Positions 41,213 to 50,663 are shown, counted from the first letter of the stretch. The stretch: DNA of 62,161 bases from an uncultured Roseburia sp. (GCA_900550935.1 URUD01000014.1:1-62161), one strand, 5' to 3'. A program made the numbers and translations. Notes: generated by a model from the sequence alone, not told the origin.

Positions 41213-42033
41213 GAAATCATTTATCGGCATCCAAGGGCTATTTTGCAATGGGAAAAGCAGCCCTTGCACTGGATGCGAACACATTTGCGTTTTTTACCAG
41301 AAACCCACGCGGTGGAAAAGCAAAGGAGATAAAAAAAGAGGATGTGGAAAAGTTTCTGGCACTGGCGGCAGAACACCATTTTGGAAAACTGGTCGCCCAT
41401 GCACCGTATACGATGAACCTTTGCGCGGCAAAAGAGGACGTGAGGAACTTTTCAAAAGAAATGATCGCAGATGATTTACAACGCATGGAAGTGACCCCGG
41501 GAAATTACTATAATTTTCATCCGGGTTCCCATGTGGGACAGGGGGCAGAGCGCGGAATAGAGCGGATCACAGAGGCATTAAATGAAGTGCTTACGGAAAA
41601 TATGACAACAATGGTGCTCCTTGAGACCATGGCTGGCAAGGGAACGGAAGTCGGCAGGAGTTTTGAGGAACTGCGTGCAATCTTAGACGGTGTGAAATTG
41701 CAGGAGAAAATGGGGGTATGCCTTGATACCTGCCACATCTGGGATGCAGGATATGATATCGTGGATCATCTGGATGAGGTGTTGGAGGAATTTGACCGCA
41801 TGATCGGACTGGACCGGCTGTATGCCGTGCACTTTAACGACAGTTTAAATGACTGTGGTTCGCATAAGGACAGGCATGCAAAGATCGGAGAGGGAAAGAT
41901 CGGTGCAGAAGCGATGGAGCGCATTGTGACACATCCGCTGCTTGCAGGACGTCCTTTTATCTTAGAAACGCCAAATGATGATGCCGGATATGCAAAAGAG
42001 ATCGCACTCATCCGGAAATGGACGGAAAAATAA
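41203..42033 (+). CDS. nfo: Deoxyribonuclease IV (AP endonuclease, Nfo family)
   Basis: Cuts DNA 5' to abasic sites in base-excision repair, using three zinc ions. The 276-residue TIM-barrel protein has GNHLSASKGY, HAPYTMNLC (about residue 66), NFHPGSHVGQG (about 104), LLETMAGKGTEVG (about 145), CLDTCHIWDAGYD (about 180) and HFNDSLNDCGSHKDRHAKIGEG (split metal site, about 215). It overlaps the fbp end and takes its ribosome site from it, so the two are coupled. Confidence 0.95.
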   Translation: MFIGNHLSASKGYFAMGKAALALDANTFAFFTRNPRGGKAKEIKKEDVEKFLALAAEHHFGKLVAHAPYTMNLCAAKEDVRNFSKEMIADDLQRMEVTPGNYYNFHPGSHVGQGAERGIERITEALNEVLTENMTTMVLLETMAGKGTEVGRSFEELRAILDGVKLQEKMGVCLDTCHIWDAGYDIVDHLDEVLEEFDRMIGLDRLYAVHFNDSLNDCGSHKDRHAKIGEGKIGAEAMERIVTHPLLAGRPFILETPNDDAGYAKEIALIRKWTEK

Positions 42034-42057
42034 CTGAAAAAAACAGAAAAACTTTTA

Positions 42058-42086
42058 TTGCATTTTAAAAGAGGGTATGTTATACT
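42058..42086 (+). promoter_or_regulatory. Promoter of the 42.1-kb RNA unit
   Basis: TTGCAT, a 17-bp spacer and TATACT, placing the RNA start near 42093. Confidence 0.7.
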
Positions 42087-42092
42087 CCGAAT

Positions 42093-42417
42093 CACATGAA
42101 TGCGAAAAGTGTTTCATGCAAATATTTGCCCACCAAGGAATTGGTTAAGCCCATACGGACAGGCGGGGCAGCTGCCGATTGCGGTGTATGCCGCGTTATT
42201 GATTGAGTTAGAAGCTCAAATTTTATAAGTTATCAACCGAGATATCACTTGTGAAACGGTCAATAAAGAGTAGGAATAGCAAATATTTGCTGGCGAAGGT
42301 GCCAACAGGCTCTGGAATAGTTTTTGCAGCATGTAGATATGAAAATAGATACATCAGGAAATGACTAGGATAATATGACGATTCAAAGACAGGTGAAAAG
42401 CTCACTTGTCTTTTTTT
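42093..42417 (+). ncRNA. Candidate large structured non-coding RNA
   Basis: A unit of about 325 nt with its own promoter and terminator and no ORF bearing a ribosome site. GCAAATATTTGC occurs at 42118 and 42279 and can form a 12-bp long-range stem enclosing about 150 nt. Inside lie GC-rich helices, for example GCCGATTGCGG and TGCCGCG, GAGTTAGAAGCTC and GGGGCAGC. A CATGAA/TTCATG hairpin precedes it. Size, a long closing stem and conserved-looking GC-rich core recall the raiA-type RNAs of Firmicutes, but this is from memory. It does not fit tmRNA, RNase P RNA or SRP RNA. Confidence 0.65.
42386..42417 (+). terminator. Terminator of the 42.1-kb RNA unit
   Basis: AAGACAGGTGA pairs with TCACTTGTCTT (one G-U) around AAAGC and continues into seven T, ending just upstream of speA. 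Confidence 0.88.
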
Positions 42418-42436
42418 GCGTGAAAGGGAGATTGGG

Positions 42437-43906
42437 ATGGAAATGAATGCGCAGATGCGTGCGCCGGTCTATGAGGCGTTGGAAAAACTGAAAAAAAGAA
42501 GGGTAGTACCATTTGATGTTCCGGGACACAAACGGGGACGTGGAAATCCGGAACTTGTAGAACTGTTGGGGGAAAAATGTGTCAGTCTGGATGTCAACTC
42601 AATGAAACCATTAGACAATCTCTGTCATCCGGTTTCGGTCATCAAAGAGGCAGAGGAACTTGCAGCGGAGGCATTTCGCGCCGATCATGCGTTTTTTATG
42701 GTGGGCGGTACGACGTCATCGGTACAGAGTATGGTGCTTTCCTGCTGTAAGGCAGGGGATAAGATCATCCTGCCGCGCAACGTCCATAAAAGTGTGATCA
42801 ATGCGCTGGTCCTCTGCGGGGCGATCCCGGTTTATGTCAATCCGGAGGTAGATACGAAGCTTGGGATCTCACTGGGAATGAAGATCTCAGAGGTGGAGCG
42901 TGCGATCTTAGAAAATCCGGGGGCAGTTGCGGTGCTGGTCAATAACCCGACCTATTATGGCATCTGTTCGGATCTTCGGTCAATCGTAAAGCTGGCGCAT
43001 GAACATGATATGCTGGTACTGGTGGATGAAGCACATGGAACACATCTGTATTTCGGGGAAAATCTTCCGGTGTGTGCAATGGATGCGGGGGCAGATATGG
43101 CATCGGTCTCCATGCACAAATCAGGAGGAAGCCTGACACAGAGCTCCCTGCTTCTGACCGGAAAAAATGTAAACTGGGAGTATGTCAGCCAGATCATCAA
43201 TCTGACACAGACGACAAGTGCATCCTATCTTCTGATGTCAAGCCTTGATATCTCAAGAAGAAATCTCGCACTGCGTGGAAAAGAGTCGTTTGCCAGGGTG
43301 AGTCAGATGGCAGAGTATGCGAGGGAAGAGATCAATTCCATCGGTGGATTTTACGCTTATGGCAAGGACATGATCAATGGCGGCAGTGTCTACGATTTTG
43401 ATGTGACGAAACTGTCGGTATACACCAGGGACATCGGTCTGGCAGGGATTGAGGTTTATGATCTGCTGCGGGATGAATATGATATCCAGATCGAACTGGG
43501 AGACATAGCAAACATTCTTGCCTACATTTCCATTGGAGACCGCATTCAGGATATCGAGCGGCTTGTGGGAGCGTTGGCGGATATCAAACGACTTTATTCG
43601 AAAGATCCGGAAAAGATGTTAAACACCGAGTACATCAATCCGACTGTACTGGTTTCCCCACAGACGGCATTTTATGCGGAGAAGAAATCACTTCCGGTAC
43701 GGGAGACAGCAGGAAAGATCTGCGGGGAATTTGTGATGTGTTATCCGCCCGGCATCCCGATCTTAGCACCCGGAGAGATGATCACGCAGGAGCTGATCGA
43801 GTACATTATATACGCAAAGGAAAAAGGGTGTTCGATGCAGGGAACCGAGGATCCGACCGTAGAGCGGCTGAATGTGCTTTCGGATGAGAGACAGATATGG
43901 AAATAG
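42437..43906 (+). CDS. speA: Arginine decarboxylase, Orn/Lys/Arg family
   Basis: PLP enzyme of the aspartate-aminotransferase fold, producing agmatine from arginine as in Bacillus SpeA. 489 residues. Motifs: VPFDVPGHKRGRGNPE (about residue 24), GGTTSSVQSM (about 94), LVDEAHGTHLYFG (about 195) and the PLP lysine in SVSMHKSGGSLTQSS (about 225). ATG 42437 has AAAGGGAG six bases upstream. First gene of the polyamine operon; the downstream agmatine deiminase supports arginine as substrate rather than lysine. Confidence 0.9.
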   Translation: MEMNAQMRAPVYEALEKLKKRRVVPFDVPGHKRGRGNPELVELLGEKCVSLDVNSMKPLDNLCHPVSVIKEAEELAAEAFRADHAFFMVGGTTSSVQSMVLSCCKAGDKIILPRNVHKSVINALVLCGAIPVYVNPEVDTKLGISLGMKISEVERAILENPGAVAVLVNNPTYYGICSDLRSIVKLAHEHDMLVLVDEAHGTHLYFGENLPVCAMDAGADMASVSMHKSGGSLTQSSLLLTGKNVNWEYVSQIINLTQTTSASYLLMSSLDISRRNLALRGKESFARVSQMAEYAREEINSIGGFYAYGKDMINGGSVYDFDVTKLSVYTRDIGLAGIEVYDLLRDEYDIQIELGDIANILAYISIGDRIQDIERLVGALADIKRLYSKDPEKMLNTEYINPTVLVSPQTAFYAEKKSLPVRETAGKICGEFVMCYPPGIPILAPGEMITQELIEYIIYAKEKGCSMQGTEDPTVERLNVLSDERQIWK

Positions 43907-43917
43907 GGGGAAGTGTG

Positions 43918-44799
43918 ATGGGAATGGAACTTTGGTTTTCGGATTATCAGACAGAAAAAGTAAAAGTATCGGTAAAGGTACAGAAACAGCTGTTTGGTCT
44001 TCAAACCGAATTTCAGCGGATCGATGTGTTTGATTCGGATGAGTTCGGACGGTTTTTAAGTTGTGACGGAAGCATTGTTTTTTCGGAAAAAGATGAATTT
44101 ATCTATGATGAGATGATCGTCCATGTTCCGATGGCAGTGCATCCGCATGTGAAAAAGGTGCTGGTCATCGGTGGTGGTGATGGCGGGGTTGCGCGTGAGC
44201 TGTCCTATTACAAAGAGATCGAAGAGATTGATGTGGTCGAGCCGGACCGCGTGTTTGTCGAGGTGTGCAAGGAATTTTTCCCGGATAACGCAAGAGGGCT
44301 CTCTGATGAGCGCGTGTCAGTGTTTTATGAAGATGGTTTGAAATTCCTGCGGTTAAAACATGATGCCTATGATCTGATCATCAATGATGCGATCGACCCG
44401 CTGGGACATACCGCCGGGTTATTTACAAAAGAATTTTACGGCAATTGTTATCGTGCCTTAAAAGAGGATGGCATCATGGTGTACCAGCATGGAAGCCCAT
44501 TTTATGATGAGGACGAGGAATCCTGCCGTGGCATGCACCGGAAAGCGAGCAACAGTTTTCCAATCAGCCGTGTGTATCAGGCACACATACCGACCTGTTC
44601 TTCGGGGTACTGGCTGTTTGGATTTGCCTCCAAGAAATACCATCCACTGGAGGATCTGAATGTGAAGCGGTGGAAAGAACGCGGAATCAAGACCTGGTAT
44701 TATACGACCAATTTACATAAGGGAGCGTTCATGCTGCCGAAATATGTGGAAGATATGTTAGAGGAAGAAGAAGGGAAAAAACGCCAAAAACAGGCGTAA
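43918..44799 (+). CDS. speE: Spermidine synthase-type aminopropyltransferase
   Basis: Transfers an aminopropyl group from decarboxylated SAM to putrescine or a related amine. The 293-residue protein has the N-terminal beta domain (QLFGLQTEFQRIDVFDSDEFGR), the dcSAM loop VIGGGDGGVARE (about residue 85) and the catalytic Asp region LIINDAIDPLGHTAG (about 155; DSTDPVG in typical enzymes). ATG 43918 follows AGGGGGAAG. No SAM decarboxylase gene is in the window although a second, dcSAM-independent route to spermidine is encoded next to it. Confidence 0.9.
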   Translation: MGMELWFSDYQTEKVKVSVKVQKQLFGLQTEFQRIDVFDSDEFGRFLSCDGSIVFSEKDEFIYDEMIVHVPMAVHPHVKKVLVIGGGDGGVARELSYYKEIEEIDVVEPDRVFVEVCKEFFPDNARGLSDERVSVFYEDGLKFLRLKHDAYDLIINDAIDPLGHTAGLFTKEFYGNCYRALKEDGIMVYQHGSPFYDEDEESCRGMHRKASNSFPISRVYQAHIPTCSSGYWLFGFASKKYHPLEDLNVKRWKERGIKTWYYTTNLHKGAFMLPKYVEDMLEEEEGKKRQKQA

Positions 44800-44836
44800 A
44801 AATACACAAAGTCATAAGACAGAAAGTGAGGATGTT

Positions 44837-46096
44837 ATGGGAAGATTATTAATTATCGGCTGCGGTGGTGTTGCAGGAGTTGCGATCCACAAATGTTGTC
44901 AGAACAGCAAAACATTTCAGGAGATCTGCATTGCGAGCAGAACAAAATCAAAATGTGATGCGTTAAAAGAAAAACTGGAAAAGACAACAGACACCGTGAT
45001 CACAACGGCACAGGTGGATGCTGATAAGGTGGAAGAGGTGATCGCACTGATCCAGTCCTACCAGCCGGATGCGGTATTAAATGTGGCACTGCCATATCAG
45101 GATCTGACGATCATGGATGCCTGCCTTGCCTGCAAGGTTGATTACATTGATACGGCAAATTATGAGCCGGAGGATACGGATGACAAAGAGTGGCGTGCGA
45201 TCTACGAAAAACGCTGCAAAGAGGAAGGGTTTACCGCATATTTTGATTATTCCTGGCAGTGGGCGTATCGCAAAAAATTCGAGGAAGCAGGGATCACGGC
45301 ATTACTGGGAAGCGGTTTTGATCCGGGTGTGACCAGCGTATTTACCGCATACGCTTTAAAACATTATTTTGATGAGATCGAGACCATCGACATTTTAGAC
45401 TGCAATGGCGGAGACCACGGTTATCCATTTGCGACCAACTTCAACCCGGAGATCAATCTTCGTGAGGTATCTGCAAACGGTTCTTACTGGGAAAATGGAC
45501 ACTGGGTAGAGACAAAACCGATGGAGATCAAACGCGAATATAATTTCCCACAGGTCGGAGAGAAAGATATGTATCTGCTCCACCACGAGGAGATCGAGTC
45601 TCTGGCAAAAAATGTGCCGGGCGTAAAGCGTATCCGTTTCTTTATGACTTTTGGACAGAGCTATTTAACTCATATGAAATGCCTCGAGAATGTGGGTATG
45701 TTATCCACTTCTCCAATCCAGTTTGAAGGAAAAGAGATCGTGCCAATCCAGTTTTTAAAGGCATTGCTGCCAGATCCGGCATCCTTAGGACCAAGAACGG
45801 TAGGAAAGACCAATATCGGCTGCATCTTTACCGGCAAAAAAGACGGAAAAGAAAAGACCATTTATATTTACAATGTGTGTGACCATCAGGAGTGCTACAA
45901 AGAGGTCGGCTCACAGGCAATCTCCTATACGACCGGTGTTCCGGCAATGATCGGAGCAGCTCTGGTCGTTGACAAGGTATGGGATAAAGATGGTGTGTTT
46001 AACATCGAAGAGTTTGATCCGGATCCATTTATGGAAATGTTAAATACCTATGGATTGCCATGGATCGTGGATGAAAATCCGCAGACAGTTGCGTAA
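44837..46096 (+). CDS. Carboxy(nor)spermidine dehydrogenase
   Basis: NADPH-dependent enzyme joining putrescine (or diaminopropane) with aspartate semialdehyde to form carboxyspermidine or carboxynorspermidine. 419 residues of the saccharopine-dehydrogenase family: Rossmann loop LLIIGCGGVAGVA at the N-terminus, DYIDTANYEPED (about residue 98), LLGSGFDPGVTSVF (about 155) and LDCNGGDHGYPFATNF (about 190). Position directly before nspC and after speA makes the polyamine role secure, against lysine metabolism. Confidence 0.92.
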   Translation: MGRLLIIGCGGVAGVAIHKCCQNSKTFQEICIASRTKSKCDALKEKLEKTTDTVITTAQVDADKVEEVIALIQSYQPDAVLNVALPYQDLTIMDACLACKVDYIDTANYEPEDTDDKEWRAIYEKRCKEEGFTAYFDYSWQWAYRKKFEEAGITALLGSGFDPGVTSVFTAYALKHYFDEIETIDILDCNGGDHGYPFATNFNPEINLREVSANGSYWENGHWVETKPMEIKREYNFPQVGEKDMYLLHHEEIESLAKNVPGVKRIRFFMTFGQSYLTHMKCLENVGMLSTSPIQFEGKEIVPIQFLKALLPDPASLGPRTVGKTNIGCIFTGKKDGKEKTIYIYNVCDHQECYKEVGSQAISYTTGVPAMIGAALVVDKVWDKDGVFNIEEFDPDPFMEMLNTYGLPWIVDENPQTVA

Positions 46097-46113
46097 GAAA
46101 AGAGGAAGAGGCA

Positions 46114-47259
46114 ATGACACTGCAAAATGTTCCCACGCCATGTTATGTCGTGGATGAAAAGAAATTAAAAGAAAATCTGACCATACTAAACAGACTGGAG
46201 CGGGAAAGCGGGTGTCATGTGCTTCTGGCACAGAAAGCATTTTCCATGTTTTCGCTCTATCCGCTGATCGGGCAGTATATCAGCGGAACCACAGCCAGTG
46301 GACTTTATGAGGCAAGGCTTGGCTACGAGGAAATGGGGAAGGAAAACCATGTGTATGCACCGGCATATAAGGATGCAGATATGAAAGAGCTGGTAACACT
46401 TTGCGACCATATCGTATTTAACTCCTTTGCACAGTATGAGAAGCATAAAGAAACGATAAAGAATTACTGCAGTACACATGATAAAAAGATCAGTGTCGGA
46501 CTGCGGGTCAATCCGGAGTGTTCCACACAGGAGGGGCATGCCATCTATGATCCATGCGCAAAAGGATCAAGACTTGGAATCTTACGGAGTGACTTTGGAG
46601 AAAAACTGCCGGATGGCATCGAGGGACTTCATTTCCATACGTTATGCGAGCAGAATGCAGATGACCTGATCACGACATTCCGCGCATTTGAAGAAAAATT
46701 CAAACCATATCTTGGACAGATCAAGTGGCTGAACCTGGGTGGTGGACATCATATCACAAGAGCAGATTACCAGTATGGAAAATTAAAGGATCTGATCCTT
46801 GAGATCCGGGGAAAATATGGCGTGGAAGTATATTTGGAACCGGGCGAAGCGATTGCATTGTCGGCAGGCTATCTGATGACGGAAGTCATGGACATCGTGC
46901 ACAATGGGATGGACATCCTGATCCTGGATGCTTCCGCTGCGTGCCATATGCCGGATGTGCTTGAAATGCCGTATCGTCCGCCATTAAAAGACGGGCAGGA
47001 AGCAGGAGAACTTCCCTATACTTACCGCCTGTCCTCCATGACCTGTCTGGCGGGGGATGTGATCGGAGACTACAGTTTTTCCCATGAGATCAAGATCGGA
47101 GACCGGCTGCAATTTGAGGATATGGCAATTTATTCGATGGTAAAAAATAATACTTTTAATGGGATGCCATTGCCGGGAATTGCAATCTTAAGAGAAGATG
47201 GAAACGTAGAGATGGTAAAAGAATTTTCCTATGAAGATTTCAAGGGGCGGCTGTCCTAG
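46114..47259 (+). CDS. nspC: Carboxynorspermidine/carboxyspermidine decarboxylase
   Basis: PLP-dependent alanine-racemase-fold decarboxylase yielding spermidine or norspermidine. 381 residues. The N-terminal TPCYVVDEKKLKENL, the PLP lysine in VLLAQKAFSMFSLYP (about residue 36), GLHFHTLCEQNADDL (about 170), LNLGGGHHITR (about 208), EPGEAIAL (about 247) and the catalytic LAGDVIGDY (about 310) fit NspC. GAGGAAGAGG precedes the ATG. It starts 17 bp after the dehydrogenase. Confidence 0.94.
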   Translation: MTLQNVPTPCYVVDEKKLKENLTILNRLERESGCHVLLAQKAFSMFSLYPLIGQYISGTTASGLYEARLGYEEMGKENHVYAPAYKDADMKELVTLCDHIVFNSFAQYEKHKETIKNYCSTHDKKISVGLRVNPECSTQEGHAIYDPCAKGSRLGILRSDFGEKLPDGIEGLHFHTLCEQNADDLITTFRAFEEKFKPYLGQIKWLNLGGGHHITRADYQYGKLKDLILEIRGKYGVEVYLEPGEAIALSAGYLMTEVMDIVHNGMDILILDASAACHMPDVLEMPYRPPLKDGQEAGELPYTYRLSSMTCLAGDVIGDYSFSHEIKIGDRLQFEDMAIYSMVKNNTFNGMPLPGIAILREDGNVEMVKEFSYEDFKGRLS

Positions 47260-47278
47260 AGAAGTGGAGAGGATGCAT

Positions 47279-48448
47279 ATGAATAAAAAAGAAAAAGGCA
47301 GTGCCATGGCAGAAACCCCGAAACGCGATGGATACCGGATGCCGGGAGAATTTGAGCCACACGCAGGCTGTATTCTGATCTGGCCGGAACGTCCCGGCTC
47401 GTGGAGAAATGGTGCGAAAGAGGCAAGAATGGCATTTTTGAATGTCATCGGAGCGATCGCAGAAAGCGAACCGGTCTATCTTGCGGCAAAGGAAAAAGAT
47501 CTTATGCAGGCAAAGGCAGCAGTAGAAGGTCTTGTGGCTGCAAAAGAAAATCTGTGCCCAGTCACAGTGTTTGTGGCAGAGACAGACGATGCGTGGGCGA
47601 GGGATATTGCACCGACTTTTGTGACAAAAGAGGACGAAAAGGAACGTCTGGTGCGCTGTGTCAACTGGAGTTTTAATGCCTGGGGCGGCGAAGTGGACGG
47701 TCTTTATGCTTCCTGGGAAAAGGATGATGCCTTTGCGAAAGCGTTTGCGGCGTATTATGACTGCAACTGTTACGATGCCGCACCATTTGTGCTGGAAGGT
47801 GGAGCCATTCACAGTGACGGAGAGGGAACGGTGATGGTCACGGAGGCATGCCTGCTCAGTAAAGGGCGGAACCCATCGAAAAGTAAGACAGAGATCGAGA
47901 ACTGCTTAAAGGAATACCTTGGGGCAGAGAAAGTACTCTGGATTCCGAGAGGAATTTATCAGGATGAGACCAATGAACATGTGGATAATGTGTGCGCGTT
48001 TTTACGGCCGGGCGAGGTGGTGCTGGCATGGACGGAGCAAAAAGATGATCCGCAGTATGCACTGTCCAAAGAAACACTCGATTATTTAGAGCAGGTCACC
48101 GATGCGAAGGGCAGAAAATTAAAAGTGCATAAGCTGCCGATCCCGGAAGTCCCGGTATGTGTGACAGCGGAGGAACTTTCGGGCTATACCTTTGAAGCGG
48201 GAGAGGACGAAAGAGAAGAGGGCGAGCGGTTAGCCGCATCCTATGTCAATTTCTATTTTTCCAACGGAGCAGTGATCTTACCTGCATTTGGAGGAGAAAA
48301 TGAAAGATCCGACCGTCTTGCTGCAGAGCAGATGCAGGCACTTTGTCCGGAGAGGAAGGTAATACAGGTCTATGCAAGAGATATCCTGACCGGAGGGGGA
48401 AATATCCATTGTATTACCCAGCAGATCCCGGCAGGGAAACGTTCGTAG
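47279..48448 (+). CDS. aguA: Agmatine deiminase
   Basis: Hydrolyses agmatine to N-carbamoylputrescine and ammonia. 389 residues, guanidino-modifying fold. Motifs: DGYRMPGEFEPHAGC (about residue 17), WPERPGSWR (about 36), DDAWARDIAPTF (about 102), FVLEGGAIHSDGEGT (about 175) and the catalytic Cys in TGGGNIHCITQQ (about 378). ATG 47279 lies seven bases from GGAGAGG; ATG 47306 is the alternative. The start codon is 19 bp after nspC. Confidence 0.95.
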   Translation: MNKKEKGSAMAETPKRDGYRMPGEFEPHAGCILIWPERPGSWRNGAKEARMAFLNVIGAIAESEPVYLAAKEKDLMQAKAAVEGLVAAKENLCPVTVFVAETDDAWARDIAPTFVTKEDEKERLVRCVNWSFNAWGGEVDGLYASWEKDDAFAKAFAAYYDCNCYDAAPFVLEGGAIHSDGEGTVMVTEACLLSKGRNPSKSKTEIENCLKEYLGAEKVLWIPRGIYQDETNEHVDNVCAFLRPGEVVLAWTEQKDDPQYALSKETLDYLEQVTDAKGRKLKVHKLPIPEVPVCVTAEELSGYTFEAGEDEREEGERLAASYVNFYFSNGAVILPAFGGENERSDRLAAEQMQALCPERKVIQVYARDILTGGGNIHCITQQIPAGKRS

Positions 48449-48464
48449 AAAGGGAGAAATAAAG

Positions 48465-49349
48465 ATGCGAAAAGTGAAAGTGGCGGCGATCCAGATGCAG
48501 TGTAGCGATATGCCGGAAGAAAATTTAAAAAAGGCAGAGCACATGATACGAAAGGCAGCGGCAGAGGGAGCCAATATCGTATTGCTGCCGGAACTGTTTG
48601 AACGAACTTATTTCTGTCAGCAGCGGAGATATGATTTTTATGCGTATGCAAAGCCGGTTCTGGAAAATGAGGCGGTACAGATGGGAATGAGACTGGCAAA
48701 AGAGTTAGGAATCGTATTGCCGGTCAGTTTCTATGAGCGGGAGGTTAATAATCTGTATAATTCGATCGCGTGTATAGATGCGGATGGAACACTGCTCGGT
48801 GTTTACCGCAAAACGCATATACCGGATGACCATTATTATCAGGAAAAATTTTATTTTACACCGGGGGACAGTGGATTTACCACTTTTGCGACCCGGTATG
48901 GAACGATCGGAGTTGGCATCTGCTGGGATCAGTGGTTCCCGGAGACGGCAAGATGTATGGCATTAGCCGGAGCAGAACTTCTGTTTTATCCGACCGCGAT
49001 CGGCTCGGAACCGATCTTAGAGTGCGACAGCATGCCACACTGGAGGCGCTGCATGCAGGGACATGCGGCATGTAATCTGATGCCGGTTGTTGCGGCAAAC
49101 CGGATCGGAAGGGAAGCTGTTACACCATGTGAAGAAAATGGCGGGCAGCAGTCTGAATTACTCTTTTACGGATCTTCTTTTTTAACAGATGAGACGGGAG
49201 AACTGGTTGCGGATGCAGGAAGAGAGCAGGAAGAAATCTTAACTGCAGAATATGATCTGGATGAATTGCAGGCAAAACGGCTCGAGTGGGGGCTGTTCCG
49301 TGACCGGAGACCGGAGTGTTACGGAGCGATCAGTCATACCGGAAGATAA
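48465..49349 (+). CDS. aguB: N-carbamoylputrescine amidase
   Basis: Nitrilase-superfamily enzyme converting N-carbamoylputrescine to putrescine, CO2 and ammonia. 294 residues with the Glu-Lys-Cys triad in LLPELFERTYFCQ (about residue 42), YRKTHIPDDHYYQEKFYF (about 118) and IGVGICWDQWFPE (about 153). The HYYQEKFYF wording is specific to this amidase within the superfamily. Last gene of the operon, closing the arginine to putrescine route. Confidence 0.95.
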   Translation: MRKVKVAAIQMQCSDMPEENLKKAEHMIRKAAAEGANIVLLPELFERTYFCQQRRYDFYAYAKPVLENEAVQMGMRLAKELGIVLPVSFYEREVNNLYNSIACIDADGTLLGVYRKTHIPDDHYYQEKFYFTPGDSGFTTFATRYGTIGVGICWDQWFPETARCMALAGAELLFYPTAIGSEPILECDSMPHWRRCMQGHAACNLMPVVAANRIGREAVTPCEENGGQQSELLFYGSSFLTDETGELVADAGREQEEILTAEYDLDELQAKRLEWGLFRDRRPECYGAISHTGR

Positions 49350-49352
49350 AAT

Positions 49353-49395
49353 AAATCCCCTGACCTGAAAGGATATTCCAGGTCGGGGGATTTTT
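49353..49395. terminator. Bidirectional terminator between aguB and asnA
   Basis: AAATCCCCTGACCTG pairs with CAGGTCGGGGGATTT (one mismatch) around an 11-base loop, with A and T runs outside. Confidence 0.9.
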
Positions 49396-49414
49396 GAATC
49401 AGGGTATGTACTTA

Positions 49415-50425
49415 TTATAATAACTGGATGCCGTTCTTTTCACAGACAGCAGTCATTTCTTCCGGCCACAGAGAAGACTGTACTTCTCCGATATGTGCCT
49501 TGCGCAGGAAGAACATACAGATACGGGACTGTCCGATACCGCCACCGATCGTATAAGGAAGTTCTCCATTGATGATCGCTTTCTGGAAAGGCAGGTTGGC
49601 ACGCTCTTCACAGCCGGCTTTCTTTAACTGTGAGAGAAGAGCTGCTTTGTCAACACGGATACCCATGGAAGAAAGTTCAAGTGCAATATCCAAAACAGGA
49701 TAGTAAACAACGATATCTGCATTTAAAGACCAGTCGTCATAGTCCGGTGCACGGCCATCATGCGGTTCGCCGTTTGCTAAAGCATCACCAATCTTCATGA
49801 TGCAGACAGCACCTTTGGTTTTTGTGATGTAAAATTCGCGCTCCTTTGGAGTGTAGTCCGGGAACATCTCCTCTAATTCATCTGTGGTAATAAAGAAGAT
49901 GTCATGCGGTAAGATCTCTTCGATATAATCGTACTGGATCGCCATGTATTTCTCTGTCTTGCGCAGGCAGTTGTATACGGTGCGGACGGTTTCTTTTAAG
50001 GTCTCAATGTTACGGTCTTCCTTGCGGATGATCTTTTCCCAGTCCCACTGGTCAACAAAGATTGAATGAATGTTGTCGGTTTCCTCATCACGGCGGATGG
50101 CATTCATATCGGCATAAATACCTTCTCCTTCGCTGAAACCATATTTTTTGAGTGCATAACGTTTCCATTTTGCAAGAGACTGGACAACTTCAGCATTACG
50201 TCCGTTCTGCTCTGCAATATCAAAGGTAACCGGGCGTTCTGTACCATTTAAATTATCGTTGAGACCGGAAAGCGGATCAACGAAAAGTGGTGCGGAAACA
50301 CGGGATAAATGAAGCCGGTCGGCAATAATTCCCTGAAAAAAATCTTTTACTGTTTTAATCGCAATCTGTGTATCGTGCAGATTCAATTCTGAATGATAAT
50401 CTTTTGGAATGATTAATCTGTCCAT
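49415..50425 (-). CDS. asnA: Aspartate-ammonia ligase
   Basis: ATP-dependent synthesis of asparagine from aspartate using free ammonia, class II tRNA-synthetase fold. 336 residues starting MDRLIIPKDYHSELNL with AGAGGAG eight bases upstream. Motifs: RVSAPLFVDPLSGLND (about residue 41), VQSLAKWKRYALKKYGF (about 79), VDQWDWEKII (about 123) and the C-terminal TIGGGIGQSRICMFFLRKAHIGEVQ (split). Consistent with ammonia-based nitrogen assimilation beside GS. Confidence 0.96.
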   Translation of the reverse strand: MDRLIIPKDYHSELNLHDTQIAIKTVKDFFQGIIADRLHLSRVSAPLFVDPLSGLNDNLNGTERPVTFDIAEQNGRNAEVVQSLAKWKRYALKKYGFSEGEGIYADMNAIRRDEETDNIHSIFVDQWDWEKIIRKEDRNIETLKETVRTVYNCLRKTEKYMAIQYDYIEEILPHDIFFITTDELEEMFPDYTPKEREFYITKTKGAVCIMKIGDALANGEPHDGRAPDYDDWSLNADIVVYYPVLDIALELSSMGIRVDKAALLSQLKKAGCEERANLPFQKAIINGELPYTIGGGIGQSRICMFFLRKAHIGEVQSSLWPEEMTAVCEKNGIQLL

Positions 50426-50592
50426 GCGTGGTTCTCCTCTCTGATGTACGCATTATAAACCTTATCTATTATAGCACAGCAGATTTCATTTTCAAGAATA
50501 GATAAGTTGTTTTTTAAAATAATACATGTATACGAAATCAGACAGCTTTGTGAGAAATATGTAAAATTATGGTTGCTTTTTGGGCGAATGCG

Positions 50593-50621
50593 TTGACGTT
50601 CGGGATAAAAAAAACTATAAT
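50593..50621 (+). promoter_or_regulatory. Promoter of the chemoreceptor operon
   Basis: TTGACG, a 17-bp spacer and TATAAT. A sigma-A-type promoter rather than a sigma-D flagellar one. Confidence 0.7.
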
Positions 50622-50663
50622 AAATTTAATCTGTTAAAGGAAAAATAGACTAGGGAGGAAGAT

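Noticed and set aside
42034..42436. RNase P RNA, SRP RNA or tmRNA
   Set aside because: None of their conserved cores, nor a tRNA-like end, could be found in this unit.
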